From the NCBI GenBank assembly GCA_030533415.1, contig JAUNJE010000006.1, forward strand, positions 1-64,000: a stretch of DNA of 64,000 nucleotides, written 5' to 3'. This document shows positions 51,803 through 60,825 of this stretch, one piece after another. Below the pieces are notes generated by a model, which worked only from the letters and a program-made list of their open reading frames with translations, was not told where the DNA came from and did not search any database. The stretch is from Eubacteriales bacterium (GTDB lineage: Bacteria > Bacillota > Clostridia > Oscillospirales > Oscillospiraceae). Position 1 is the first letter of the stretch, and each line of letters starts with the position of its first letter. The position numbers and the translations under genes are program-made.

Positions 51803-52164
51803 TGAAACGCATCCTCCATATGGTGAATCTCCGGCCGGGGTGTGTTTGTCCCCGCCGGGGCGTAAATTTCGATCACATCGAACCGGGGCTGCAGGTTGGT
51901 CGGGTTTTCCGACAGGTACAGGGCGGCGGTGGTACGGAGCCTGTCCTGCTTCCGCCTGTCCACATACTCCATCGCCATGGCAAAATCCGCCGATTTGCGA
52001 AGCTTTACCTCCACAAACACCAGAAATTTCCGGTTCCGGGCAATGAGGTCGATCTCCCCGAACCGGCAGCGATAGCCCGCCGCCAGAATTTGATAGCGCT
52101 TTCCGCGCAGGTATTCTGCCGCCAGGGCTTCCCCCCAGGCGCCGGACAGGTTATTTCTCCCCAT
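51799..52164 (-). CDS. yraN: YraN-family (UPF0102) endonuclease-like protein
   Basis: A 121-residue protein of the YraN family, which has the endonuclease-like fold. The conserved GEALAAEYL, RCRFGEIDLIA and VFVEVKLR segments supply the PD-(D/E)xK-like residues. Its position after rnhB is conserved. It overlaps rnhB by 14 bases. Confidence 0.93.
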   Translation of the reverse strand: MGRNNLSGAWGEALAAEYLRGKRYQILAAGYRCRFGEIDLIARNRKFLVFVEVKLRKSADFAMAMEYVDRRKQDRLRTTAALYLSENPTNLQPRFDVIEIYAPAGTNTPRPEIHHMEDAFQ

Positions 52165-52765
52165 AGAACTTTCTCAGGAAGGTTACGCGGTGGATTGGAC
52201 AGGGGCCATGCTCCCGAAGGGCGGCGTAATGCGCCCTGGTACCGTAGCCCTTATGGATGTCAAACCCGTATTGGGGGTATGTTTCCGCCATTTTCAGCAT
52301 CAAATCGTCACGGGAGACCTTGGCCAGAATGGAGGCCGCCGCGATGCTGGCGCTGAGGCTGTCCCCCTTGACGATGGTTTTGACGGGCAGGCCGAAATCC
52401 TTTTCCCGGTTGCCGTCGATGAGAGCCAGGGCCGGACGGACGGACAGCTGGTCCAGCGCCCGCTGCATGGCAAGAAACGTAGCCTGCAAAATGTTGATTT
52501 CGTCAATTTCCTGTTCGGATGCGAAACCGATGCCGTAGGCAATGGCCTGCTCCTGGATCATGGGAAACAATTCCCTTCTTTTTTTATCCGAAAGCTTTTT
52601 ACTGTCGGTGAGGCCGGGCAGCTCCAGGTGCTCCGGCAAAATCACCGCCGCCGCACAGACCGGTCCCGCCAATGGTCCCCGTCCCGCTTCATCCACGCCG
52701 CAGATCGGCCCGAAGCCCTGGGCGTAAAACCCATCCTCAATTTCCCACATATCGATATTGCTCAT
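52151..52765 (-). CDS. rnhB: Ribonuclease HII
   Basis: A 204-residue RNase HII that removes ribonucleotides from DNA. CGVDEAGRGPLAGPV supplies the catalytic Asp-Glu pair; ALIDGN and a later conserved Asp follow. It overlaps rbgA by 4 bases. Confidence 0.96.
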   Translation of the reverse strand: MSNIDMWEIEDGFYAQGFGPICGVDEAGRGPLAGPVCAAAVILPEHLELPGLTDSKKLSDKKRRELFPMIQEQAIAYGIGFASEQEIDEINILQATFLAMQRALDQLSVRPALALIDGNREKDFGLPVKTIVKGDSLSASIAAASILAKVSRDDLMLKMAETYPQYGFDIHKGYGTRAHYAALREHGPCPIHRVTFLRKFYGEK

Positions 52766-53634
52766 ACCGTTTCCTCCGGCATTTCCAGCGTAAATTTGCC
52801 CAGCTTGCCGCTGCGGAATTCATCCAGCAGCACCTTGCACATGCGCTCGGTGTTGACTTCGCCGCCGGAAACCAGATATCCCCGCTTCCGTCCGGCGGCT
52901 TCCATCAGCTCCCAGCCAGGGGTCCCGGCGGGGGCCTCCACTTTATAACGCTCCAAAAGCGTTTGGGGGTAGAATTTATGCAGCAGTTCCATCAGGCGGC
53001 AGGCAAGTTCTTCAATGTCGATGACCCCCTCCTTGACGGCGCCGGTATAGGCCAGCATCATGCCGACCTCCGGGTCCTCAAATTTGGGCCACAGGATACC
53101 GGGGGTATCCAGCAGCTGCAGGCCGCTGTCCACCGTGACCCACTGCTTGCCCCGGGTGACGCCGGGACGGTTTTCCGCCTTGGCGCCCTTTCTGCCGGAA
53201 ATCTGATTGATCAGGGTGGATTTTCCCACATTGGGAATGCCCACCACCATGACCCGCAGCGGGCGGTTCATGCCCCGCTTGGCGTCCCGCTCCAGCTTTT
53301 CAGCGCAGGCGGACCGGGCGGCGGGGGTAAAGTCCCCAATTCCCTTCCGGGTCTTGCAGTCGGTGGCGATCACCGCCATCCCCTTTTTCCTGAAATGGTC
53401 CGCCCATTTTTGGGTGGCGTTGGGGTCCGCCAGATCCATCCGGTTCAGCACCAAAATCCGGGGCTTACCGCCGCAGATGGCGTCAATATCCGGGTTGCGG
53501 CTGGACATCGGGATTCGGGCATCCACGATCTCGCAGACCGCGTCCACCTGCTTCAAATCCGCTTCGATCTGGCGGCGGGTCTTGGTCATGTGGCCGGGAT
53601 ACCACTGGATGTTCATTTTTTCCGGCTGTGTCAT
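52762..53634 (-). CDS. rbgA: Ribosome-assembly GTPase RbgA (YlqF)
   Basis: A 290-residue circularly permuted GTPase for late 50S assembly. G4 NRMDL comes first, then G1 GIPNVGKST and G3 DTPG. The start MNIQWYPGHM-like region is typical; translation begins at 53634, and an internal ATG at 53616 is possible. It overlaps lepB by 4 bases. Confidence 0.95.
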   Translation of the reverse strand: MTQPEKMNIQWYPGHMTKTRRQIEADLKQVDAVCEIVDARIPMSSRNPDIDAICGGKPRILVLNRMDLADPNATQKWADHFRKKGMAVIATDCKTRKGIGDFTPAARSACAEKLERDAKRGMNRPLRVMVVGIPNVGKSTLINQISGRKGAKAENRPGVTRGKQWVTVDSGLQLLDTPGILWPKFEDPEVGMMLAYTGAVKEGVIDIEELACRLMELLHKFYPQTLLERYKVEAPAGTPGWELMEAAGRKRGYLVSGGEVNTERMCKVLLDEFRSGKLGKFTLEMPEETV

Positions 53635-54233
53635 TGAATCGCTCCCATTCTGCTGTCATCCCGGAGCAGGGTGCCGTGATGGGTGCCGGGAATCATCAGG
53701 TAAATGGCCTTGCCCAGAATCTCCCGTTTGTCGATCTGCCCGATTTCCGGGTTCCGGCTGTCCTTGGACACCGCGCGGTTGTCACCGAGGACAAAGATAC
53801 AGCCCTCGTTCACCGTCAGCGGGAACACGACCCCCTCGGAATCCACCGTCAGGTTGTGGATATAGTCCTCCTCCAGGGCCATACCGTCCACATAGACGAT
53901 TCCGTTTTCAAAGTCGATATCCACCGTCTGCCCCTCCGTGGCGATGACCCGTTTGACGATGGGACTGCCATTGTCGAAGTCCGACTTACTGATGACCACA
54001 ATGTCTCCCCGCTGGGGGGTATGGTAAAACACGTTGCTCAGAAGCAGCAGGTAGTCCCCGTCCCAAAGGGTGGAGTACATGGAGTCTCCCGACACCACGA
54101 TCACCCGGAACAGCAGCAAAAAGACCAGCAAAATGGCCATAAGCATATAAATCAGGTCATGCAGGTACAGCACTGTGCTTTTTTTCCAGCCCAGCTTTTT
54201 CTCTTTTTTCTTCTTCTTTTCTTCCGCGGCCAT
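53631..54233 (-). CDS. lepB: Signal peptidase I
   Basis: A 200-residue type I signal peptidase. A Lys-rich cytoplasmic start and one membrane helix (about 25-47) precede the catalytic Ser in SGDSMYSTL and Lys in VKRVIATEGQ. GGAGG lies upstream of ATG 54233. A separate promoter is seen at 54310-54338, so it is not only read from rplS. Confidence 0.95.
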   Translation of the reverse strand: MAAEEKKKKKEKKLGWKKSTVLYLHDLIYMLMAILLVFLLLFRVIVVSGDSMYSTLWDGDYLLLLSNVFYHTPQRGDIVVISKSDFDNGSPIVKRVIATEGQTVDIDFENGIVYVDGMALEEDYIHNLTVDSEGVVFPLTVNEGCIFVLGDNRAVSKDSRNPEIGQIDKREILGKAIYLMIPGTHHGTLLRDDSRMGAIQ

Positions 54234-54309
54234 AGCGGCTTCCTCCTATCAAAACGGCACTGTGCCGGATATAGGCAAATGCTCCCTGAATTGGAGCGCT
54301 CTGCCTTAT

Positions 54310-54338
54310 AGTATAACACAGAAAGAGACGGTTTTCTA
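54310..54338 (-). promoter_or_regulatory. Promoter of the lepB-rbgA-rnhB operon
   Basis: Minus-strand TAGAAA (54333-54338) and TATACT (54310-54315) are 17 bases apart, with TG before the -10. It lies after the rplS terminator. Confidence 0.6.
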
Positions 54339-54387
54339 TAACAAAGTGTGAAAATTTCTGCAAGAAGCGGAACCAAATAATAAAAAA

Positions 54388-54404
54388 AGAGGGCAAAGCC
54401 CTCT
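54388..54404 (-). terminator. Terminator of rplS
   Basis: A 7-bp stem (54388-54394 with 54398-54404) with a 3-nt loop is followed on the minus strand by TTTTTTT. Confidence 0.85.
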
Positions 54405-54423
54405 CTTTTTATTGATTTGCAGA

Positions 54424-54765
54424 TTAGACCTTCTCCTTAACCTTGGCGGCCTTGCCATAGCGGTCACGCAGGTAGTACAGCTTTGCCCGGCGAACCTTGC
54501 CCTTACGGACAGTCTCGATCATGGCAACGTTGGGAGAATGCAGGGGGAAGACCTTCTCACAGCCGACACCGTAGGAGATACGGCGGACGGTAATGGTCTC
54601 GCCGATACCGCCATGCTTGCGGGCGATCACAGTGCCTTCAAACACCTGAATACGCTCACGGGAGCCTTCCTTGATGCGCACATGCACACGAACGGTGTCG
54701 CCCACCCGAACCTCGGGCAGCTCTTCCTTCATGTACTGGCTGTTCAGAGCCTTAACCAAATCCAT
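54424..54765 (-). CDS. rplS: 50S ribosomal protein L19
   Basis: A 113-residue L19. Family motifs [19 protein letters not shown] (given by its VRVHV core), FEGTVIARK and [12 protein letters not shown] are present. AGGAGG lies before the ATG. It has its own promoter and terminator. Confidence 0.98.
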   Translation of the reverse strand: MDLVKALNSQYMKEELPEVRVGDTVRVHVRIKEGSRERIQVFEGTVIARKHGGIGETITVRRISYGVGCEKVFPLHSPNVAMIETVRKGKVRRAKLYYLRDRYGKAAKVKEKV

Positions 54766-54847
54766 TTCTTTGTCCTCCTTAAATATTAGGCGTTCATGCG
54801 AGCCGTTTTATGTTCGCAGAGGACGCACCTTGATTTCAGACCGATTT

Positions 54848-54876
54848 ATTTTAGCACGGCGCATGAAGAAAATCAA
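54848..54876 (-). promoter_or_regulatory. Promoter of rplS
   Basis: Minus-strand TTGATT (54871-54876) and TAAAAT (54848-54853) are 17 bases apart, with TG before the -10. The leader is about 75 bases. Confidence 0.75.
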
Positions 54877-54910
54877 GTACTTTTTTAGAAAAATTTACGG
54901 ATTTTGGATG

Positions 54911-56944
54911 TCACTTCTGCGCAATGGCTGTGACAACGACATCCCCCGTGACTTCAAAAATATCAATGACGCCGCTGTCATAGCATTGGGCCGTAATGTC
55001 TTCGCCGCCCATGGTCACCGTGACGGAAGAGAGTGTATAGCCCGCCAGCGGCACCAGCTCCGTATGATAATAGTCCTGCTCTTCCGCAAGATCAACACTG
55101 CTGCTGGTCGTGCAGTTGGTCAGATGGCTGGTGACGCGGTAGAGCAGATACGGGATACCGCCGTAGGCATAGATCCGGTCCCGGCCTGTGCCGAGGCGGG
55201 TAAGAAAAACATGCCCGCTCTCCCGGTTGACGGTTACGAAGTCCATAACAGGCTCCGCCGCCGTGGAAGCGATGGTGACCGCCGCACAGGGCAGTTCATC
55301 GGCTACGATTCCGTCCTGATGGGTATGTCCTGCAAAAAAACCAATGATCCGGGCTGTTGTGCGTCCGGTATAGTCACAGCTGACGCTGACATAGTCCCCC
55401 TGCCCTGCCGTACCGGCGGTTCCGCTGTAGCTTTGTCCCCAGTGGAAGGCACGAAGAATCCCCTTTAGGACAGCGTCATCCCGGATGGTTATGCCCAGGC
55501 CGGAAGCCGGGGATACATGGGCCGCCAAAACCACATCCCAGTCCTCTTCTTCAAAGGACAGCGCCATGGAGGCCAGCCAGTTCAGCTGTGCATTGCCATA
55601 GCCAAAGCCGTCCCCTGCCCCGGAGGAATTCAGGACGATGAACCGGATTTTTGCCGCCGGATCATCCAGATAATAATAGGAGCCGTCACCGCCAAAGATA
55701 CGCCGGGAATCCTCCGCCAGCTTGCGGAAAACCGTACCGTAAAGCGCTTTGGCATCCAGGCTTCCCCCGTTCCATGCGCCGTCCGCTTCCCCCTGGACCT
55801 GAAGCAGCCGCCGCCAGCCGATGGGGGCCAGCATTTCATCGGCGGCGGTGTGGCTTTGCCGCAGCTGCGCTTCACTGTCTGTCCCGGCAGCGGCGGCATC
55901 CCCGCACATCAGAGCGAAGGGAATGCGGCACCTGTCCATCACGGCTGCGGCCAAATGCCCGGCAAAAGACGTATTTCCGGGCACGGCATGGCAGTCGGAC
56001 AGATACGCAAAGCTCACGCAGTTTCTGCCTCCCGCGTCCTGAAGCGCCGTGACCGTTTGGACGGCGGCCTCCACCGCCGTCTGCCAGCTTCCCGGAACCA
56101 GATAGGATGCCGCCGCATCCCGGGCGGCTTTGTCGGCGTAACCCTTGGTGGCCGCGTCCGAATCCTCCACCGGCGCCCTTACTCCCTGCAGCCGGGTGTT
56201 GTGGAAGTGGATGAGCACCGCCGCGTCCGTTGTCAGGGTCCCGGTGATGTTGATCTGCTGGACATCCCCCAGCTCCGCCGTGCTGCCAAGACCTCCCCGC
56301 AGGGATTCCAGCCACTCGTCCTGCGTGCCCTCAAAGCCATTTTCCACTGCCAATTCATAGGCGGATTGGCCCCGGAAGGCGCCGCTTTCCTCCGCCTGGG
56401 CAAGCGCCTCGTTTACGGCTTCCTCCCAATTCGGAATTGTTACAGCCTCCACCCGGGTCACGGCCCCGTAGTCATCCACTGCGGCCACCCGGAAATACTG
56501 CCCCACCGCAGCGGTTTCCGGCCCACGCAGAAATCCGGTCACCTCTAAAGTGCCGCCTGTTTCCTGCCCCGGCAATACCGCCTGCTGTATGGAAAGCAGG
56601 ATGGCAAAGGTGCTGATTTTGCTGCTTCCACGATAAAGCGCCACGGACAAAAGTACCGGGCCGGCCACGGTAAGCACCTGGGGTGCGATGTCCACTGTCA
56701 GCACATGCCCCTCTGCTGTCCAGGCGGGCGTCCCACCGCCAAGGGTGTCATATTCCCCGCCGGTTCCGTCCGCCCTGCGAAAAGAGACCACCGCGTGGAC
56801 ATCCTCCGGGATGCTCCAGGGTTCCGCGCCGCAATACAGGGAAAGCTCCAGCTGGCGCGCATACTGGTCTCCCTCCACCATTTCGGCCCTGGGCATTCCC
56901 GCCTGTCCGGCCAAATCCATTGTCAGCTTGTGTTTTACGATCAT
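54911..56944 (-). CDS. Phage baseplate-like protein fused to a phosphoesterase
   Basis: A 677-residue protein. The N-terminal part (about 1-125) resembles phage baseplate upper proteins (BppU type). A SAYELAVENGFEGTQDEWL segment at 195-212, typical of phage tail fibres, and an ATKGYADKAARD stretch follow. The C-terminal half is calcineurin-like, with D317-x-H319, GD348-349, His476 and GHTH 539-542. The usual GNHD motif reads GEAD (385-388). No other phage genes are nearby. GGGAGG precedes ATG 56944. It looks like a captured tail-spike or host-adapted enzyme. Confidence 0.75.
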   Translation of the reverse strand: MIVKHKLTMDLAGQAGMPRAEMVEGDQYARQLELSLYCGAEPWSIPEDVHAVVSFRRADGTGGEYDTLGGGTPAWTAEGHVLTVDIAPQVLTVAGPVLLSVALYRGSSKISTFAILLSIQQAVLPGQETGGTLEVTGFLRGPETAAVGQYFRVAAVDDYGAVTRVEAVTIPNWEEAVNEALAQAEESGAFRGQSAYELAVENGFEGTQDEWLESLRGGLGSTAELGDVQQINITGTLTTDAAVLIHFHNTRLQGVRAPVEDSDAATKGYADKAARDAAASYLVPGSWQTAVEAAVQTVTALQDAGGRNCVSFAYLSDCHAVPGNTSFAGHLAAAVMDRCRIPFALMCGDAAAAGTDSEAQLRQSHTAADEMLAPIGWRRLLQVQGEADGAWNGGSLDAKALYGTVFRKLAEDSRRIFGGDGSYYYLDDPAAKIRFIVLNSSGAGDGFGYGNAQLNWLASMALSFEEEDWDVVLAAHVSPASGLGITIRDDAVLKGILRAFHWGQSYSGTAGTAGQGDYVSVSCDYTGRTTARIIGFFAGHTHQDGIVADELPCAAVTIASTAAEPVMDFVTVNRESGHVFLTRLGTGRDRIYAYGGIPYLLYRVTSHLTNCTTSSSVDLAEEQDYYHTELVPLAGYTLSSVTVTMGGEDITAQCYDSGVIDIFEVTGDVVVTAIAQK

Positions 56945-57009
56945 AAACCGATCCTCCCTTCGCCCTTGAGAAAAAACGGACGTTGGGTTGCACACCGGAA
57001 AGCAACAAA

Positions 57010-57033
57010 AGGAAGAAGCCTAGGCTTCTTCCT
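57010..57033 (-). terminator. Terminator overlapping the MATE stop codon
   Basis: An 11-bp perfect stem (57010-57020 with 57023-57033) contains the stop codon of the MATE gene and is followed on the minus strand by TTTTG. It separates the pump from the phage-like gene. Confidence 0.7.
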
Positions 57034-58408
57034 CGCGGTTACGGTTCATGGGATTCCATTTTCCACTGATATAGCAGACCATAAACATGGTAAACAGCAG
57101 CAGGTTATGGCCGATCATACAGGCCCAGGCGGAAACAAGTCCCATTCCCAGCAGCTGGGTGCACAGAAATGTCCCCACAATGCGGACACCCCACATGCCG
57201 GTAATGCTGAATACAAAGGGCAGCAGCGTATTGCCCATTCCCTGCATCATGCCCTCGATGATGATGGACACACCGTAAAACGGCTCGGATACGGCAACCA
57301 TCCGCAGCACCATGGCCCCCAGAACGATCACCTGTGTATCCTTTGAAAATAGGGACATCATTTGGGGCGCGAAGGCAAACAGCAACGATCCTGATACGAT
57401 CATCAGACTGACCTCGATAAAAATGATCATCCGGGCCAGCTTCTGAATACGGCTGTTGTCCCCTGCCCCCAGCGCATTGCCTGCCAGCGTGGCCGCGGCG
57501 GTCTGCATGCCATAGCCGGGGATATAAAAGGCGGATTCCACCGTATTGGCAATGGTGTGCGCCGCCGTTGCCACATCCCCGAGGGAGTTGATCATGGCGG
57601 CAAAGGCCACATAGCCCAAAGAGGTACCAAAGCGCTGCAGTCCATTTGGCAGCGCGACCTTCAGACAGGGCTTCAAAACCTCCCAATCCGGCCGCAGGGA
57701 CTGTCCCTTAGGAGAGATCACGCTGTGCCGCCAAAGGCAAACGGTGGTGCATATGCCGCCAACGGTGAAGGCAATGGCGCTGGCCACCGCCGCGCCAATG
57801 ACCCCCATTCCCGCGCCGGGCAGGGTCACGCCCAGGAATTTCCGGGTGGGATAGATCAGCAGAAAATTCAGCACCACATTGATGGCGTTCACCAGGATCC
57901 CTACCCGCATAGGCGTTTTGGTATCCCCCACGGCACGCAGAAGCGTACCGAAAATGATGATGGCGGTCCTGGCCAGCATGGGCGTATAAAGGATGAAAAA
58001 ATACCGTGACGCAAGCTGCTGGATCGGCCCGTCCACCTGCATCCAAACCGGGACCAGACCGCTTAAGCTCAGGGTAAGGACGGTAAACAAAATGCCGCAG
58101 AACAGCACGGCCAGCACCGCCTGGGAAGCGGCCTTCCCTGCCCGCTTTGTATCCCCCGCGCCGCAGGCACGGGACACAAAGGAAAGAAAGCCGACGCCCA
58201 CGGCGGAAATGGTGCTGCCAATCAGCCAGTTGATGGTGCTGGTGGCGCCGACGGCGGCGGTGGCCTGGGTACCCAGGGTGCCGACCATGGCGGTGTCAAT
58301 ATACTGCACCGCCGTCTGCATCAGCTCTTCCAGCATGGTGGGCCAGGCAAGGGCAAAAATCGTGGGCACCATTTCCCAGGGCAGGCTGAATTGTCTGTTT
58401 CTTTTCAT
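57020..58408 (-). CDS. MATE-family efflux transporter, second copy
   Basis: A 462-residue MATE transporter with about twelve helices; conserved ALAWPTMLEELMQT and YIDTAMVGTLG near the N terminus and GMGVIGAAVAS in the middle. GGAGG lies 7 bases before ATG 58408; reading further upstream runs through the tRNA-Leu gene. It is distinct from the pump at 40005-41339. Confidence 0.92.
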   Translation of the reverse strand: MKRNRQFSLPWEMVPTIFALAWPTMLEELMQTAVQYIDTAMVGTLGTQATAAVGATSTINWLIGSTISAVGVGFLSFVSRACGAGDTKRAGKAASQAVLAVLFCGILFTVLTLSLSGLVPVWMQVDGPIQQLASRYFFILYTPMLARTAIIIFGTLLRAVGDTKTPMRVGILVNAINVVLNFLLIYPTRKFLGVTLPGAGMGVIGAAVASAIAFTVGGICTTVCLWRHSVISPKGQSLRPDWEVLKPCLKVALPNGLQRFGTSLGYVAFAAMINSLGDVATAAHTIANTVESAFYIPGYGMQTAAATLAGNALGAGDNSRIQKLARMIIFIEVSLMIVSGSLLFAFAPQMMSLFSKDTQVIVLGAMVLRMVAVSEPFYGVSIIIEGMMQGMGNTLLPFVFSITGMWGVRIVGTFLCTQLLGMGLVSAWACMIGHNLLLFTMFMVCYISGKWNPMNRNREEEA

Positions 58409-58457
58409 AAGTATGCCTCCCACGATCTGCAGCCGGCTTCCTGATTCCGGTTTTTTA

Positions 58458-58501
58458 CCAAAATCAAGAGGACATCCAAACGGATGTCCTCTTGATTTTG
58501 G
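58458..58501 (-). terminator. 20-bp hairpin directly after tRNA-Leu
   Basis: Bases 58458-58477 pair perfectly with 58482-58501 around a 4-nt loop. On the minus strand its first arm begins with the CCA end of the tRNA. The right arm carries TTTT, so it probably acts as the tRNA terminator and 3' processing signal. Confidence 0.6.
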
Positions 58502-58586
58502 TGGGCGAGGCGGGACTTGAACCCGCACGTCCGCAGTGAACACTAGAACCTGAATCTAGCGAGTCTACCAATTCCACCACTCGCCC
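58499..58586 (-). tRNA. tRNA-Leu (anticodon CAG)
   Basis: An 88-base class II tRNA on the minus strand. The acceptor stem GGGCGAG (58586-58580) pairs with CTCGCCC (58509-58503), the discriminator is A and CCA is encoded. The anticodon stem CTAGA/TCTAG encloses loop TTCAGGT, giving CAG for CUG codons. It has the long variable arm of leucine tRNAs and a GGTTCAAGTCC T-arm. The acceptor and anticodon stems are fully paired. Confidence 0.95.
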
Positions 58587-58616
58587 ATATGGATGCCGTC
58601 TCTTGACGGCCTCAAT

Positions 58617-58645
58617 ATATTAGCACGCTTTCAGGGATTTGTCAA
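58617..58645 (-). promoter_or_regulatory. Promoter of tRNA-Leu
   Basis: Minus-strand perfect TTGACA (58640-58645) and TAATAT (58617-58622) are 17 bases apart. A 6-bp hairpin (58595-58610) sits between promoter and tRNA and may be a 5' processing signal. Confidence 0.75.
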
Positions 58646-59199
58646 TAGTTATTTTCCAATTTTCCGCATTTTCCCCGGCTCTGGCAGTTCATGCCAACGT
58701 CCTTGCGCAGAACATAGCGCTCGGAACCATATTTTTCCAGCTTTTTCTGGATGGTATATCCCTGGTTCAGAACATTCTCCAGGCTGAACCGGTTCTCCGG
58801 GTGAACGGTGCAGAGCAGGATGTGCGCCCCCTCCCCGGCGATCTGGGCTTCTGCGAACTCCATCAGGCGCTTTTGCAGTCCCTGGCCCCGGTAGTCCGGG
58901 TGAACGGCGGCGGTGTCCATGTTGACAACCCGCAGAAGCTCCCCTTCCGTCAGGCCAAGGTCATAGCCGTAGTTATCCCTGCCCAGGCCGGGACGCACAA
59001 TGGTGAACACCCCGGCCAGACGGCTGCCATCCATGGCGGTCCACAGCTCCATGGCGCCGCTGGCCATCATTTCCCGAGTTTCTTCCGCCGGGGAGAGGAA
59101 AAACCATTCCTTGTGGGCCATTGCCTCCCAAACCTCCCGGAGGAAGCGGAGCATAGGCTCCGTATCCTCCGGGGTTCCTTTTCGAATCACAATGCTCAT
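58642..59199 (-). CDS. GNAT-family N-acetyltransferase
   Basis: A 185-residue acetyltransferase with the acetyl-CoA binding core AVHPDYRGQGLQKRLM (about 97-112) and a typical DTAAV strand before it. The substrate is unknown. It overlaps the GH25 gene by 4 bases, so it is the second gene of that transcript. Confidence 0.85.
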   Translation of the reverse strand: MSIVIRKGTPEDTEPMLRFLREVWEAMAHKEWFFLSPAEETREMMASGAMELWTAMDGSRLAGVFTIVRPGLGRDNYGYDLGLTEGELLRVVNMDTAAVHPDYRGQGLQKRLMEFAEAQIAGEGAHILLCTVHPENRFSLENVLNQGYTIQKKLEKYGSERYVLRKDVGMNCQSRGKCGKLENNY

Positions 59200-60752
59200 T
59201 CCGCCTCCGTCAGGTAGCTGCTGATGCAGTACAGGGTCTGCCCGTTATAGTCCACTCTTGACCAGCCTAAATCCCGGTTGATGCCCGTCCGGGTGACCAC
59301 ATCCCCGTTTTTGATGGTGGCCACCACCACACAGTCCGGGTTGTCCACACTGGGCAGGGAGCGCAAATTCACTTCCACCTTGGCGGTCACCCGTTCATTT
59401 ACCTCTTCAAATTGGGTCCGAATCTCTCCGTCCTCCGGCTGGGATGCCCCGGTGCTGCCGCCAGCCTCTGTCAGGTAGCTGGTGACCGCGTAGCAGGTCT
59501 GTCCATTGTATATCAGCTTTGACCAGCCATTTTCACTGATGCCGATGCAGGTGGCCACATCACCGTTTTCCAGCTGGCCTAAAATCTGAACGTCCTCCCG
59601 TTCCACACTGGGCAATGACCTCAGATTAACCACATCTTTGGCGGTGACCTGCTGGTTGACCTCGGCAAACTGGGTCTGGATACTGCCGCCATCCTCCGAA
59701 ACGGGAGCAGCGTCAGGGTCATAATCCAGGTCTGTGGTCAGATAGCTGGTAACGGCGTAGTAGGTCTCCCCGTTAAAAAGGAGCTTCGACCAGCCGCTGT
59801 CGCTGACGGCAACCCGCTGGGCCACCTCTCCGTTTTGCAGGGTGTAGAGGACCTGGCTGTCCGTATCCTGGCTGGGAATGCTGCGCAGGTTGGTTTCCAC
59901 CTTGGCGGTCACCTGCTCATCGGTTTCGGTAAAGTGCATCATGGCTTCCACATCGGGGCCGACCTCCTCCGGGGGCGTCTGGTCCTTGGCAGGCTCGATG
60001 CCGTCATAGCCGAAGTAGGCAACATTCAGGTCCACATTTTGGGAAATGCCCTCCGCCATGCCCTCCTTGGTGTACTGCCACATGTGGTGGGTCCCGGTGT
60101 AGCTGGATTGGGGCGTTGCGGGATAGGGTTCCTCAGGATACTGGGCGACCCAGATTTTATAGTGCTTCGCAATGCGCTCCGTCTCCCATTGGGTTTCCAG
60201 CTCGTTTTTGGAGGCATAGAACATGCCCTCGTAGCCCAGCTTTTCCATGGTTTTCAGGAATGCCAGCGCAATGTCCGTGCGGGCTTCCGCGCTCATGCCA
60301 TACTGGCGGCTGTCCGTCTCCCGGAACCCCTCACAGTCATAGGCCACGGGATACGTAATGGGATATTGGGAGATCAAGGCGGCCACCCACTGGGCTTCCT
60401 CCACGGCCTCCTCCTCGGACGTGGCAGTGGAGAAGAAATAGGCCCCCAGCTTGATGCCTGCCTTGCTGCCCTCCTGCAGATTGTACCGGGCATTGCTGTC
60501 CTCCTTGATCACACCGTCGGAGCTTCCCCGGTAGCCCAGGCGAACCATGGCAAAATCAATCCCGGACTGGGCCAGGGACTGCCAGTTGATGGTGGCCTGA
60601 TACCTGGCCACGTCCACGCCGAAGGTGGTCTGCTCCGTCTGCTTGGTCGCTCGTGAGGGGCCGCCGCAGCCCGTAAACAGGCCCAGCAGCATGATAAGGC
60701 TCAGAACGGCGGCAAAGAAACGCCATGCCGTATTCTCTTTTTTCTGTTTCAT
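59196..60752 (-). CDS. Lipoprotein GH25 lysozyme with three SH3 domains
   Basis: A 518-residue exported muramidase. A lipoprotein signal ends at Cys29 (GLFTGC). The GH25 domain (about 43-250) has FGVDVARYQATINW, MVRLGYRG and the catalytic AYDCEG region. Three bacterial SH3 repeats of about 75 residues follow, each with VNLRS(L/I)PS or TNLRSIPS and a final YLT. GH25 enzymes cleave the MurNAc-GlcNAc bond. The repeats should bind wall peptides. The promoter lies at 60797-60825. Confidence 0.92.
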   Translation of the reverse strand: MKQKKENTAWRFFAAVLSLIMLLGLFTGCGGPSRATKQTEQTTFGVDVARYQATINWQSLAQSGIDFAMVRLGYRGSSDGVIKEDSNARYNLQEGSKAGIKLGAYFFSTATSEEEAVEEAQWVAALISQYPITYPVAYDCEGFRETDSRQYGMSAEARTDIALAFLKTMEKLGYEGMFYASKNELETQWETERIAKHYKIWVAQYPEEPYPATPQSSYTGTHHMWQYTKEGMAEGISQNVDLNVAYFGYDGIEPAKDQTPPEEVGPDVEAMMHFTETDEQVTAKVETNLRSIPSQDTDSQVLYTLQNGEVAQRVAVSDSGWSKLLFNGETYYAVTSYLTTDLDYDPDAAPVSEDGGSIQTQFAEVNQQVTAKDVVNLRSLPSVEREDVQILGQLENGDVATCIGISENGWSKLIYNGQTCYAVTSYLTEAGGSTGASQPEDGEIRTQFEEVNERVTAKVEVNLRSLPSVDNPDCVVVATIKNGDVVTRTGINRDLGWSRVDYNGQTLYCISSYLTEAE

Positions 60753-60796
60753 AAGGGTGATCCTTTATTTTTCTGATTTGTGGTTTCCACGGATAT

Positions 60797-60825
60797 AGAA
60801 TATCACAAATGTCGAAAAATGTCTA
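60797..60825 (-). promoter_or_regulatory. Promoter of the GH25 lysozyme gene
   Basis: Minus-strand TAGACA (60820-60825) and TATTCT (60797-60802) are 17 bases apart, with TG before the -10. The rest of 60753-61020 shows no convincing gene or terminator. Confidence 0.65.

Noticed and set aside
58408..58586. tRNA-Leu as a prophage attachment site for the phage-like gene
   Set aside because: No integrase and no repeat of the tRNA 3' end was seen near 54.9 kb, and a MATE gene lies between.
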